Assembly: GCF_000004825.1 (NCBI RefSeq)
Contig: NW_008805071.1
Span: forward strand, 372,001 to 436,000
Reading direction: 5' to 3'
Source of the DNA: Heterostelium album PN500
Lineage: Eukaryota; Evosea; Eumycetozoa; Acytosteliales; Acytosteliaceae
DNA: 64,000 nucleotides
This document shows, piece after piece, positions 35,089 through 46,691 of the stretch (the stretch's first letter is position 1; every line of letters begins with the position of its first letter). The position numbers were made by a program, and so were the translations under genes. The notes below the pieces were generated by a model, which was given only the letters and a program-made list of their open reading frames with translations, was not told the DNA's origin and ran no database searches.

Positions 35089-38000
35089 GGAAGATAGTAG
35101 TGACTCCACCTTTGAGTAGTAGCCCACTGTAATTTATGATGGTTCCAAAGGACGACTGTTCAACAATAAGGTTTCTCGGATACTTTTTCGTCCAACGTAA
35201 CGGTGTTTTTGTTGTTTACCACTACTGACACACACATCACCAAAATTAATTACCTGGTTGTTATTTTAAGAAAAAAAATATTATTTTATTGTGTGTGTGT
35301 GGTTAAATATTAAAGTAAGGTAGTACCTATGGATGATTAAACAGTGGGAGTGAGTGCTCTCAATAAGTTGGAAAAAATTGTAAAAAAATCATATTTTTTT
35401 AATGGGCAATATTACTGATAAAGATAGGAAACAATCATAAAGGAGAGGTTTTTGGTTGGAACATCCACAACAACAATGATGTTTCAATTTTGTCGCAAGA
35501 ACATTCTTTATGGAGTATGAAAAAAAATAAAATAAACTTGTCGTTTTGAAAAATTCAAATTTAATCAAAAAAAATTAAAAAAAAAAAAAAACTGGAAAGA
35601 ATTTTTTTTTTTCATATTTTCAAATAATGGCCAAATTTGAATTTAAATTAATTTTTGTTTTTTCAAAATAATTTGCTTGTATTTATTCAAATTTAACTAA
35701 AAATTATTATAATAATAATTCAAAACAATAACATCATAATCAAAAAAAAAAAAAAAAAAAAGAGATCAATCAAGAAAGGAAAGAAAAGAAAAATAAAGTT
35801 TAATTAAATTTAATAGGTACATCATCAATCAATCAATCAAATCAATCAATTAAATCATTCTTTTAAAAAATAAATATAATAATTAAGTTATACAAATATT
35901 AAAAAATAGAAAATAGTTATTTTAGGTTAGTTTGTAAATAATATTAAATTTTGTTATCATTATCATCAACACCATCATCTTCCTCATTCTTCTTCATCAT
36001 CTTCCTCATAATAAATAAATAATACCGCTATGATAAACATAGTCAATAGAATAGATATATCTTTAATATTCTATAGCAACATGCTGGAATGTTAGAAATA
36101 GGTCGACAATAATATTATAATTATTGTTATTGTTCATTATTAATAATTAGTAGTAGTAGCAGTAATAACAGAGATCTATTTTAGTTCAATTCCAATAGAA
36201 CCAACTCGGTGGAAGCACATTGTTAACAATTCAAATATTTTTAAAAATTAAACTGCTGATTAATTAGTTTTATTTTAAAATATTGAGATCTATTACCATT
36301 TCAATTCATTAATATAATAACAGTTAGCAGCAACAACAACACACCTTACATAACAGTAATACTATCATCATATAGTGAGGGTGTTGTTAATAACAACAAA
36401 GCAAAACAAAACAAAGCATCTATCATCATCATCATCAATAAATTCATTATCTCTTTTTCTATTATTGATAATAGAGTAAATTTTGATTAAATAACTATGG
36501 TCTATTAAAAGAATCATATATATAAAAAATATATATATGTGATTGGCAATAAATACACCAAACCACATCACACATCACTCTCACACACAAACTTTAATTG
36601 AATGCAAAAACAACAATAATAATTCACCACATTCACCACCACTATCAGCACCACACATCAAACACTATTTACATAATCCATAACTTTAAAATATAATTTG
36701 GATCATTTGTAATAAATTCTTGTTTTTTTTTTTTTTATTGTGGTGATTTTTTTTTTGTTTTTAAAGTGTGAGGGAATATGGTATGAGGGATAGATAAAAA
36801 TATAAATTCTCATGATATTATGTGAAAATATCACAAACATTAATTCATATTCAATTTCAACTAAATTGTTTGGTTAAGTTTGGTTTGAATTGTTATTATT
36901 TTATTTGTGTTTGCATTAATAATAGCAATCAAACAAAACAATCAATTAAATAAAATAATAATAATCATCACAAAATAATCGTGGTTTATAATTTTTAATT
37001 AATTATTTTAAAGAGAATACAATTTTATTTATTCGACTTTCCAATTTATCACATTTCATTCATTCCATTCCACACACTGTCCCCACCTCACACTCCAAAC
37101 CACCAGAACAGCACAACACACAACTTATATTAGTAATTCTAATTATTTCATTACCACTTTTCTTCTTCTTCAAATCTATATACACACATCTAACAATTGA
37201 CTGATAACAAACAGCCACAATAAAAACAACAACAATAAATAAATGAGATAGAATACAACAACAACCATAAAGAAATTAAATAAATAGAAATAATAATAAA
37301 AAAAAATAAAACAAGTTTGCAAAACAAAACAAACAAAACAAAACATATCCAATAATTAAATAAAAATAATAATAATAATAAGAGTAATATTAAGGTTTTT
37401 TTTTTTGCTTATCTGTCTTTTCCATACATTACATCTATCTATCTACCTATCTATATCTATTTATTTCATTTTTATTATTATTTTTGTTTTTACGATTGTT
37501 CTATCTTTTATTATAACAACAAAAAATATCAAAATAATTGTAATAAAAATAAAACAAAGACAATTCCTACTATATCCCAACTAATATATAGTTAAATTTT
37601 GTTTTTATTTTATTTTTATGTTTAATTATTACATTTGTGATAGCCGACTAACTACTTATACTAGTACTTCTACAACTACTGTATCAAAGTAGTATAAATC
37701 ACCTTTATAAAAAAAAATAATTTGAATCAATAGTTGTTATTTAATTTATTTAATGTTGTTTATTTTTGTGTTTTGGTAATAAACTGCAGATTATTATATT
37801 ATATTTATTTTATTTATTTTATTTTCATATCAGTTCAAAAATAAAATTATTTATAATCAATCAATCAATCATTTAGAGTTAATCAATCAATTCATTTCCA
37901 CTCAATAAATATACTAATATTATTATATTTAATTTAGAATTAGATAGAAACAGATAAATTCTTTTCAATTTTAGTGTTATTAGTTTGGTTAATTAATAAT

Positions 38001-38209
38001 AATAATAATCTATTTATTAAAGTGTAAAATTAGAAATCTAAATTAGTTACATTGTAACATTACCTATCAACAACTACTAAAAATCAACAAACAACAACAA
38101 ACAACACCATCTCTATCAAAATAGAGGAATATTAAAGTTGTTGTACTCAGCAGAGTCCTCACCCCAAACATTTTAATCGAGTTTTGAAGTTAGTTTCCAA
38201 AGTAAGCAA

Positions 38210-39667
38210 ATGCAACCTCAAAATAATGGTAAGCCATGCTGATTTGTTGATTCATTTCATTTTCTTTACTCGTTACTAATATTTTGTGAATTTTTATTTA
38301 TAGGTCAAAATCTGCAGTTTCAGAACCAGCAACAACAACAGTATTATATGAATCAATCGTTCTCGCAAACACAACAAGTTTACTATACACAACAATATGG
38401 CAACAATAACTTTATGCAGCCAACACTGCAGGCTCCGCTCACTCCACAGCCATCAGGATTCCAACAACAACAACAGCAGAAGCAAATTGGAATGCAGCCG
38501 ATGCAACCATTACAGATGCAACCGATGCAACCAATCCCTTCGATGATTGGAAGTGGCGGCAACAGCAACAGTAGTAGTGGCGGTGGTGGTGGAAAGGAGA
38601 AGAATAACAATAGATGGTTCCCAACCAATGACAATGACCCATTCCTCTCCATAGAACAAGAGAAAAGAAAACCGCAATACAAAGCAGTCAACTGGAACGA
38701 CGAGAATAAATATGCAGAGATTGTCAGCACTCTGAATTCACCTTCGATGGTTCCACAATCTGCCTATATGCAACAGGGAATGCCTGTTGGTATGCAACCG
38801 ATCAACATGCAAGGCATGCCAATGAACCAACAACAGCTACAAATGCATCAGATGAATCAGATGAATCAGATGAACCAAATGAATCAATATCAGATGAATC
38901 AAATGGGTCCGATGAAGCCAATCAACATGCAAGGCATGCCAATGAACCAACAGCAAATGGGTCAAATGCAGCCTGCTATGAGTCCTATGAACGGAATGCA
39001 ACCGTTGCAACCGATTAACATTCAAGGTATGCCAACCACGACCACCTCCATCGATATGAATCAGTTGAATATGATGAATCAGCAGATCAATCAGCAGTTG
39101 AATCCAATGATTGGACAGATGAACAACAACCTCATGATGAATCCAATGAATCAGCAGCAACTCAACATGATGCCGCCAATGAACATGATGATTCAACCAG
39201 GTACCTCTGTTCAGATGCAAATCGGACAGCAATCATCGTCTCAAATCACTTCAAACATTGCAATTCCTCAGCAACCACAGCAGCAACAACAGAGACCTAC
39301 AATGATGAGCCCACCCATCTCAATGGAGAATCCAATGATCATGATGAAACCAAATACATCACCATCCTCATCCGTATCACCACAAAAACCAATTCCCGCT
39401 ACTGCTTCATCACTTACCTCCAACCCAATTCCATCACCAACCTCTTCGGGCTCACATGTCTCACTGACCAACAGTTTGCCAACCAATATGCCTACCTCCA
39501 AACCTGTACAAACTAATAGCATTACACCAACTGGTTCAATTGGTGCAATGTCTGCCAAAGAAAACATTATCCCTCCCATTCCACAACATCACAAATCAAC
39601 TCGTTTGCTAACCCAACTAAACATGGAAATACAGCAGCTCTCTCCTCCATTTTACCAAGTACAATGA
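38210..39667 (+). CDS. Gln/Met-rich N-terminal ORF, probably the front part of the RhoGEF
   Basis: There are two exons, 38210-38228 and 38304-39667, joined in phase 1 to give 460 residues. The first exon encodes only MQPQNNG. The protein is rich in Gln, Met, Asn and Pro (repeats like MQPMQP and QMNQMNQ), with a conserved-looking patch RWFPTNDNDPFLSIEQEKRKPQYKAVNW (about 110-140). It stops with TGA at 39665-39667, and the next ORF starts at 39664 in another frame (ATGA overlap). The upstream reading frame of the second ORF stays open for over 80 bases before its ATG. A missing base around 39630-39660 would therefore join both into one protein of about 1240 residues. A separate gene is the alternative. 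Confidence 0.65.
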
Positions 39668-42175
39668 ACAACAACTCGTTGATCAACCAACCACAATCAA
39701 ATCCCCAACAACAACAACAACAACAACAACAACCATTCTACTCAATGGTTCAAAATACAACTATTACACAATCGTCAAGTGTCCAAGCTACTTCTCCCAA
39801 CCCAATGTTTGCATTTGACCAACTTACAATCAACCCCTCACCTTTCGAGTTGCAACAACAACAGCAACAACAACAACAACAACAACCAAAACCTGTATTT
39901 AGTAATCAAGATGAAGTCAAAAAGAATATGGACAAGTATCATCCAATTGAGACACTCTCCCCCAAGTCTGAAGTTTTGTCTGAGGAGAAGATTCGTAAGG
40001 AAGTCGAAGAGAAGATCCGTAAGGAAGTTGAAGAGCGTGTAAGAAGAGAGTATGAGGAAAAGATGTCCAACGACAAGAAGAGTACACCATTCTCGGTTCC
40101 ACCTGCTCAAACAACCACCACTTCCTCACATTCTAGCACCTCAAGTAGCACAACCACTACTACATCTCCCACAGCAGTTCCAAATATCACTACCACTCCT
40201 GCACCTTCTTCTTCCTCTGGATTCCCACTGGATCTCTTTGAGAACTTCACCACCACATCAACATCCAACAGTCAATCATCGTCATCGTCATCCACCACCA
40301 CAACCACCAACATGCCATCACCATCTCTCAGAAATCCAATGGTCAAGGGACAGGATAAAGACAGAATCAAGAAGGAGCTCGAGACAATCCACAAGGATGG
40401 TCCAAAGAAGCCAGCAGCAACCGGTTTAAGAGCTGGAGCAACATCGCCACCAACCGTCACTGAATTCACTTGTCCAATTTGCCAACAAAAGTGTCCGAAT
40501 GAACGTGTTCTAGGTGTTCATATTGATGACTGGCACCCAAGCTCATCCAGCATGCTCAAGAAGGACGATAGCAAGTCTTCTTCGTTCCCCTTTGACGATC
40601 CAAAGAAGGACGCTTCCATGCCATCGAAAGACAACAACGGCAAGCCACGCTCCAAAACTGTATCATTTGCCCCACAAGTTACCAAAGACAAGAAGTCTGT
40701 ATCGTTTGAGTCTGATGAGAAGCGAAGAGCCGGAATCAAAACCACAACTACAACCACCACCTCATCATCTACATCATCTTCGTCATCCATTATATCTACA
40801 ACCACATCATCGTCAACTTTGAAACCACACGGCAGAAGCGATCACTCACCGGATCTCTCTACCTCATTTGAATCTATATTTATTCCACCAAAGCCAGTCA
40901 GAATCCTCACTCAAGACCAGGCTGCAATCATTTTACAATCATACGTTCGTCGTTGGAAAGCCAGAAAGGATTACAAACGTGAACAGCTCAGAACCAAGGC
41001 AGTCAGAGAGCTTATCAATACTGAATGCACATACGTTGAAGGTCTAGAAAAGTTAATCGAACATTTCGCATTCCCACTCCGTGGACTTTGCCAAGCTGAC
41101 ATTCCAATGATCTCACAGGAGGAAGTCGATTTGATTTTCGGTAAACATGAAATCATTCTAAGTATCAACAAAGATTTATATAGAAGATTAGTTGAGAGAG
41201 TCTGTAAGTGGACATCTGCTCAAAAGATTGGTGATATTTTAGTTGAATTTGTAAGTTTTATATAACAATATATCTTCATAAGTATTATATATAACTAACA
41301 AAATTTTATTATTAAAACATTATATAGGTAACACTAAATGAATTTAAAACTATTTATAATAATTTTACTTTGTCTTTCCAAAATATTTTATCGACTATTG
41401 AAAGACTTTCCAATGCCAAGAGTTCTTTCAGAGCGTTCTTGAAAAACTCTGAGAAATCATTGTGGACCAATGGTAGTGCGACCGGTACCAACCTACAGTC
41501 GTTGCTGATCACACCAGTCCAGCGTATCACTAGATATCTGCTACTGTTGAAGGAGATCATCAAGTACACCAAGCCATCACATGCAGATTACGATGACCTG
41601 TGTATTTCTCTTTTCGAAGTACAGGATATCTGTACGGACGTCAATGAGAATCAGCGTAAAGAGGAGAACGAGAAGATCAGAATCCAGACACTGACCAACA
41701 TTGCCAACAGAATCGAGAACAAACCAAAGGATTTCCAATTGGTAACCGACTCGAGATTCCTTATCCGTGAAGGCCATATCTCCCAATACTCGACCGAGGA
41801 GGAGAAAGGAAAGGACAGAATCTACTACCTCTTTAACGATCTACTATTGATTGCCAAGGAAAGCAAGAAGAAACTTCAACTCAAGAACAATTTGCCTTTA
41901 TCCAATGTTAAATTAAGAAATATTAATGATGGTCAAAGTATGTATAATATTCATTCATTTACAAACCATAAAACAACTTTTTTTTTTTCAATTCAAATAT
42001 TAACATAATTATCTCTCCTTTAGAATGTTATGGCACAATATCAAAGAATGCTTTTGAACTACAAGGTCATGGTAACTCAATAATGATGTTCTTCACTGAG
42101 ACTCCTGAGGAAAAGGAATCATTAATCAAAGAGTTGGAAGTTGTACTTTCATCTTTCAGTATAGCATTTAAATAA
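39664..42175 (+). CDS. RhoGEF (C2H2 finger, IQ motif, DH-PH)
   Basis: There are three exons, 39664-41250, 41328-41937 and 42024-42175, in phases 0 and 1, giving 782 residues. The N-terminal half is Gln/Ser/Thr-rich with a charged helix (EEKIRKEVEEKIRKEVEERV). One C2H2 zinc finger follows (FTCPICQQKCPNERVLGVHIDDWH, about 268-291). Next is an IQ motif (AAIILQSYVRRWKARKDYK, about 419-437). A DH domain (about 440-640) contains ELINTECTYVEGLEKLI and LLITPVQRITRYLLLLKEI, the CR1 and CR3 helices. A PH domain closes the protein. DH-PH proteins load GTP on Rho/Rac GTPases to control actin. The IQ motif suggests calmodulin or myosin light chain binding. Confidence 0.88.
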
Positions 42176-42554
42176 ATCTATATATATTTATTATATATTT
42201 TCTAATATAACAAATTAACCTTTTTGAAAATATTTTGAATCGCACTGGTCAATAAAACTTTCATTCACTAAAAATAATCAGATATAAAAGTAGATAGGTT
42301 TAATTTATTTGTTTTTATTTCATAGTTTTACTTGGTGCTCGTTCTGTCACTATGATTGTAGGTATATGACCCTTTATGATAGTATTCCATAAATGGTATC
42401 TTGATGACGTAAGTCACTATCGTTTTTTTTTTTTTAAAAAAAATCACAAAGTTTTTGAAAACATAAACTTTTGTTATCTTATTTGTAATTAGTTTATTTA
42501 TATACAAAACAACAACAATAGTTCAGTGATGTTTCATTAAATTTATTATATAAT
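42176..42554. other. Intergenic
   Basis: AT-rich with a T-run (about 42425). No gene is seen. Confidence 0.6.
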
Positions 42555-43886
42555 ATGCAGTTTTTTAATTCATTAAAATCAAAGTATGGTCCAATTGAGA
42601 GGAATTCATTGATTAATAGTATACGTAAAGATAAAAAACCAACACCCACACCCAAAATACAGAGTGGATCAACAACAACTATACAATCCAACCGAAAGAG
42701 ATATGCAAAGGCTTTCGTAGAAAGAAACATTCCAAATTTCGATAGATTCTCCGTTTGGCACAAGAATGTATTCTTTCAAAAGGCACTGGATACGATCAAC
42801 AAGAAATCTGTTGTCAACAACGATCATAGTATAGTAGAATTGGATCTTTCAAAGATAAGAGAAGAAAGAGCTGCTGCAACACAACCAGCAACAAAAACAA
42901 AAGTACACTCTCAAGCAACAGATACTACACTTGTGAATCAAAAGATCAAGAAACAAGTATCTAACTTCAATAGGTTGAAAAGATACGAAAAACTAAAAGA
43001 ATCACTGATCAGCAAAAAGATACCTAAAGATTTAAAGGTTGGTGCATATTACATCTATGATAACATTCTTATCAAGTGTGATCTATACGATCAAATTATC
43101 ACTTGGCCAATATTTCAATTCACCAAGTGGTACAGTGGTATGGATGACATTCAGGAGGCACAAGATTTCTTACAGAGTAAGTAGTGATTATAACTCTACT
43201 ATATGTAATTAATGGTGAATTACAAACTAACAACTTCATCATCATCAATTATCACTTCTTAATCTAGATTCAGAGAAAGCATTATTAAAATTCTATGGTA
43301 TTGTATCTCTTTATTTACTACTCGACCAATCTGTTATGATTAAGAATAAGCTGGTTACTGATTATCATTATCTTTTAATAAACAGAGGCAGTAAGATTAA
43401 GAGATTTCGATTTGCTAGACAAGATGATTTTAGGTGGTTCATTTAAAGATAGTTGGTTCAGAGATTTCAGATCTAAATTGGAAATCACTCGTGATTACCC
43501 TGGTGATAAGCTATTGTTGTTGGTGAATGGTTTGAAGATCATGGAGTTCAGTGATTCATTGGTATACAGTTGGTTCGATGAGGATAGCGATTGTGATGTT
43601 GTGACCGCACACAAATTCTATGCTAAACAGCATTATACTGTGCTGGATAATGAAAACAGTAAGTTGTTGTTTGATTCAACCCAGAATCACTCTAATTAGA
43701 GAAAAAATAATACAGAAATAGATAGCAATTGTTATATTAACAAAAAATAATTATTTATTTTAATTAATTACAGTTCATATACAAAGTGAGGAGAAATCGA
43801 AAATGTATTTTGGAGTTGTACAGTGGACTAAAGATGCGATGGGTGATTGGAGAATAAAATCGTTAGGGTATGAATTTCCCGTGTGA
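42555..43886 (+). CDS. Four-exon protein of unknown function
   Basis: The exons are 42555-43176, 43268-43297, 43386-43658 and 43774-43886. All introns are in phase 1, giving 345 residues. The N-terminal part is basic and Thr/Lys-rich. The middle has AYYIYDNILIKCDLYDQIITWPIFQ and the C-terminal part has LLLLVNGLKIMEFSDSLVYSW, ending in WRIKSLGYEFPV. The 30-base second exon is unusually short, but its frame and phases fit exactly. I see no signal peptide, membrane segment or known motif. Conserved aromatic residues suggest a folded domain. The family is unrecognised. Confidence 0.75.
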
Positions 43887-43950
43887 AAAATATAAATATA
43901 TAAATATAAATAGAATATAAAACATAAATTAGATGATGATGATGTAGCGA

Positions 43951-46691
43951 TTAATTTGTGGCTGGTGGTGGTGGTGGTGATGAAGTTGATAGTGAAGATG
44001 GAATATCGATTTGAAAACCTTGGCTCTCTAATATTTGCTTTAAACTTATTTTCTTTTTGGTTGTTGGAGATGAAGATGTTGTGGTGGATGTTGATGTTGT
44101 TGTTGTTGTTGTTGTATTGTCATCTTGACTTGACATTAATGAAAATGATTGGACTGGTTCGTGAGTGTTGTTAAATTCCTTCTGTATTACTGAGCGAAGA
44201 AACTCCTCAGAGTTTGTTCTTGGTACACAAAACTCATCGGAACCATTGGTAGTATCCATTGCCAACATACTATTTTGATTAGCTTTGTTATTGCTGTCAT
44301 CGTCACCACTATTGTTGCTACTGTTATCATTGATATAACTCTTTCTTTGATTTCCAAATAGTTGTTGAATGAAAAGATCGGAATTAATTGTTGTAGAAGT
44401 TTGCTTTTTCACCGGCGACGAATCTAGAGGTTCAGTCTTTACAACGATTGGATCCATAGAAAGTCAGTGATTTGAGCGGTGACTTTGGCTTTTCGAATAC
44501 CAATGATGCTTTGCCATGTTTCTTTGGTGTTACTTGTCTTCCACTGTTTGATACTTCATTCTCTGGGAAATAGAGATTCAATGTCTTCTTCTGTGGCGAC
44601 ACTTTTTTGTACTCTGAATGTGAAGTGGTTGGTTTGCCAGGTGCCATCCACTCGGGGAGTTTACGCTTGACTGGTGTATTACTGCAGATCTCTTCGTACT
44701 TGTTCTGTACGGGTTTCTCAGCAAAGTGTGCGTTGCAATGATAGAATAACGATACGATGTGTTTGCATTTTCCGTAGGTTCTCACACCGTTCGGACAATT
44801 GCACTGAGTATCCAATATGGGCGATGTCAATACATTGCCTTTCATTCGGTATCGGATCAACAGTGAATATGGCTGAGGCGATGTTCCTTTGCATTGAGCA
44901 CGAACAGCGATCGACGGTGAAGAATAGTCGGGCTCACTATGACTGAGCTCCACATTGCTAAGTCTTGCCTCGCGGTAATAAGAATCACCACGATAAACAC
45001 TCTGTGAATCGATTCCAAATTCAACCATGAATCGATTGTCAACCCATGGCAACGGTTTGCTATTCTCATCGAAATTGGATTCCGTTGTTGCTTTTGTGCT
45101 AGTGTTCTGACCATTGTCATTGTCATTAGTGTCATCCGTTTCGAAATCGAAATCGAAAACAACTTGGTCGGAATCTATTTGATCTTGTTGATGATCGCTC
45201 TGTACTTTGTCTTCTTGCGGAATATAGACTCCATGTCTCTTTCCAGATGGTAAAAGCTCCTCTGTTGTTGTTTTCTCATTCTTTCTCATCAAAGCCTTTG
45301 AAAACATTGGTAATCCTCTCTCTGGTACGAAACCATCGATATCATCATAATTTACAAACTGTACACTTTCCAGAAAAGAAGGAATATTAACTACATTATC
45401 TAATAAATTCTTTGATCTATATTTTGTTTGAAAGTTTGTAAGTATTAACTATCAATTAAAAGTGGTTATGTCAGCTGTTGGATATTTACATTTTTGATTC
45501 AATTGACCATGTTGAATCTTGAAAGAATTTAGATGATAAAATAACTTTGAATGGTATTGATGTCGCTAGTTTTGGATCGGCGTCATCGACGACAACGATT
45601 GATTTCTGGAGAGATAGTCGATGTCTGTATTGAGCTATAGCAAATAGACCTAGGTTTGGGAATCGATAGAATTCATTACCGGGCTGCAATGCTGGAACAT
45701 AGTAATAGTAAACCGGATAACAAATAGAGTCCGATAGTTGTTTGATAACCTTTTTCAACTCTTTTCTATAGTATTCAACTGTTATCTGATCGGTATAATC
45801 GATCGACGCTGGAAATAGCGATACCTCATCGATTAGCATGATGATACGATGCTGACCGTTCGGTCCGTTCTTTGGGTAGTTTGATATCCATTGTTTGATC
45901 GTAGCGTCCGCCGACGCGATGAGTTGAACTGCGTACTTAAACTTGAGTGTTCCCGCTGGCAGTTTGAAAGGCGATTGGTTCGAACGATCGACAAACGCGA
46001 TGAGTGTTCGCGAGTCGAGAAACAGGGCGATGTTGCTCAACTCTTTCTCTTGTTCATCGCTGTGCTGATTGAAAAACAGTGGTGTCGTCAAATCCTTGAG
46101 CATGTTGTATCCCTCGCGCTTCAGTGGAGTCTGATACTCTGCTTTGAATTGCACGTAATCTAGTGATTTGAATTGCGATTGGCCGACGCTTTCGACCATC
46201 GACCGCTCACTGTATGCCCATGACAATGCCCATTGAATCTGTAGTTCGCCTCCCGACGGTATAAAGTTATAGCAAACGATGCGAGACACCGGTGTCTCTG
46301 ATTTTATCAGTGCTTGAATGTACGACTCACGTATCGATTTCATGTGATTGGTGTCATCGATCACCACACTCTTGCCCTCTTGGAGTGCACGTAACACACG
46401 ATTCTGAATGATCGATCGAAATGAAAGTTCACGATCCTTCTGAAACAGTTCTGTAGCGGATATTCTGATGTGTGTCGATCTGTAGTGTTGATAATAGTAG
46501 AAAGTCCTACCTGAACACGGTGGACCAACTAACAAAACCAACTCTGGTGCATTGTTATCTATCTTTATTAATTGTTGATCTCGGTTATCTGTTTGCTGTT
46601 GTTGTTGTTGCTGCTGCTGCTGTGAACTGATTCCTCCATTTCCATTACTAAACAAATCCAATGATGTAAATGAAAATTCAAAATCTGACAT
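43951..46691 (-). CDS. Degenerate PNK kinase/HAD phosphatase fused to SWIM zinc finger
   Basis: On the minus strand, exon 46691-45490 and exon from 45416 join in phase 2 across a 73-bp intron (GTAAAT...TATAG) and stay open to 44432 (728 residues). P-loop kinase domain (about 50-215): GPPCSGRT has Arg where Walker A has Lys; VVIDDTNH matches the polynucleotide kinase IDNTN region. HAD-like domain (about 220-390): the DxDGT nucleophile is LDSRT, but FYRFPNLGLF and VVVDDAD follow the PNKP pattern. SWIM finger: CNCPNGVRTYGKCKH (about 606-620). A second ORF (44457-43951; VKTEPLD, acidic, Ser/Thr-rich) continues in another frame. A nucleic-acid or DNA-end role is inferred from the family; both catalytic sites look compromised. 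Confidence 0.78.

Larger units (their letters stand above)
34040..38209. other. Long gene-free region between two divergent genes
   Basis: The 4.2 kb is mostly AT-rich with A/T homopolymers and CAACAA/TAATAA repeats. Notable items are an inverted repeat at 34472-34494, a TTTTG tandem repeat (about 35036-35088) and a GC-richer patch of about 170 bases right after it (35090-35260). The last 200 bases hold the 5' leader of the gene at 38210. No convincing ORF is present. Confidence 0.6.

Noticed and set aside
45300-45490. Independent start for the SWIM ORF at 45307
   Set aside because: The same frame is protein-like for 36 codons upstream and joins by an exact phase-2 intron to the kinase ORF, so one gene is the better model.
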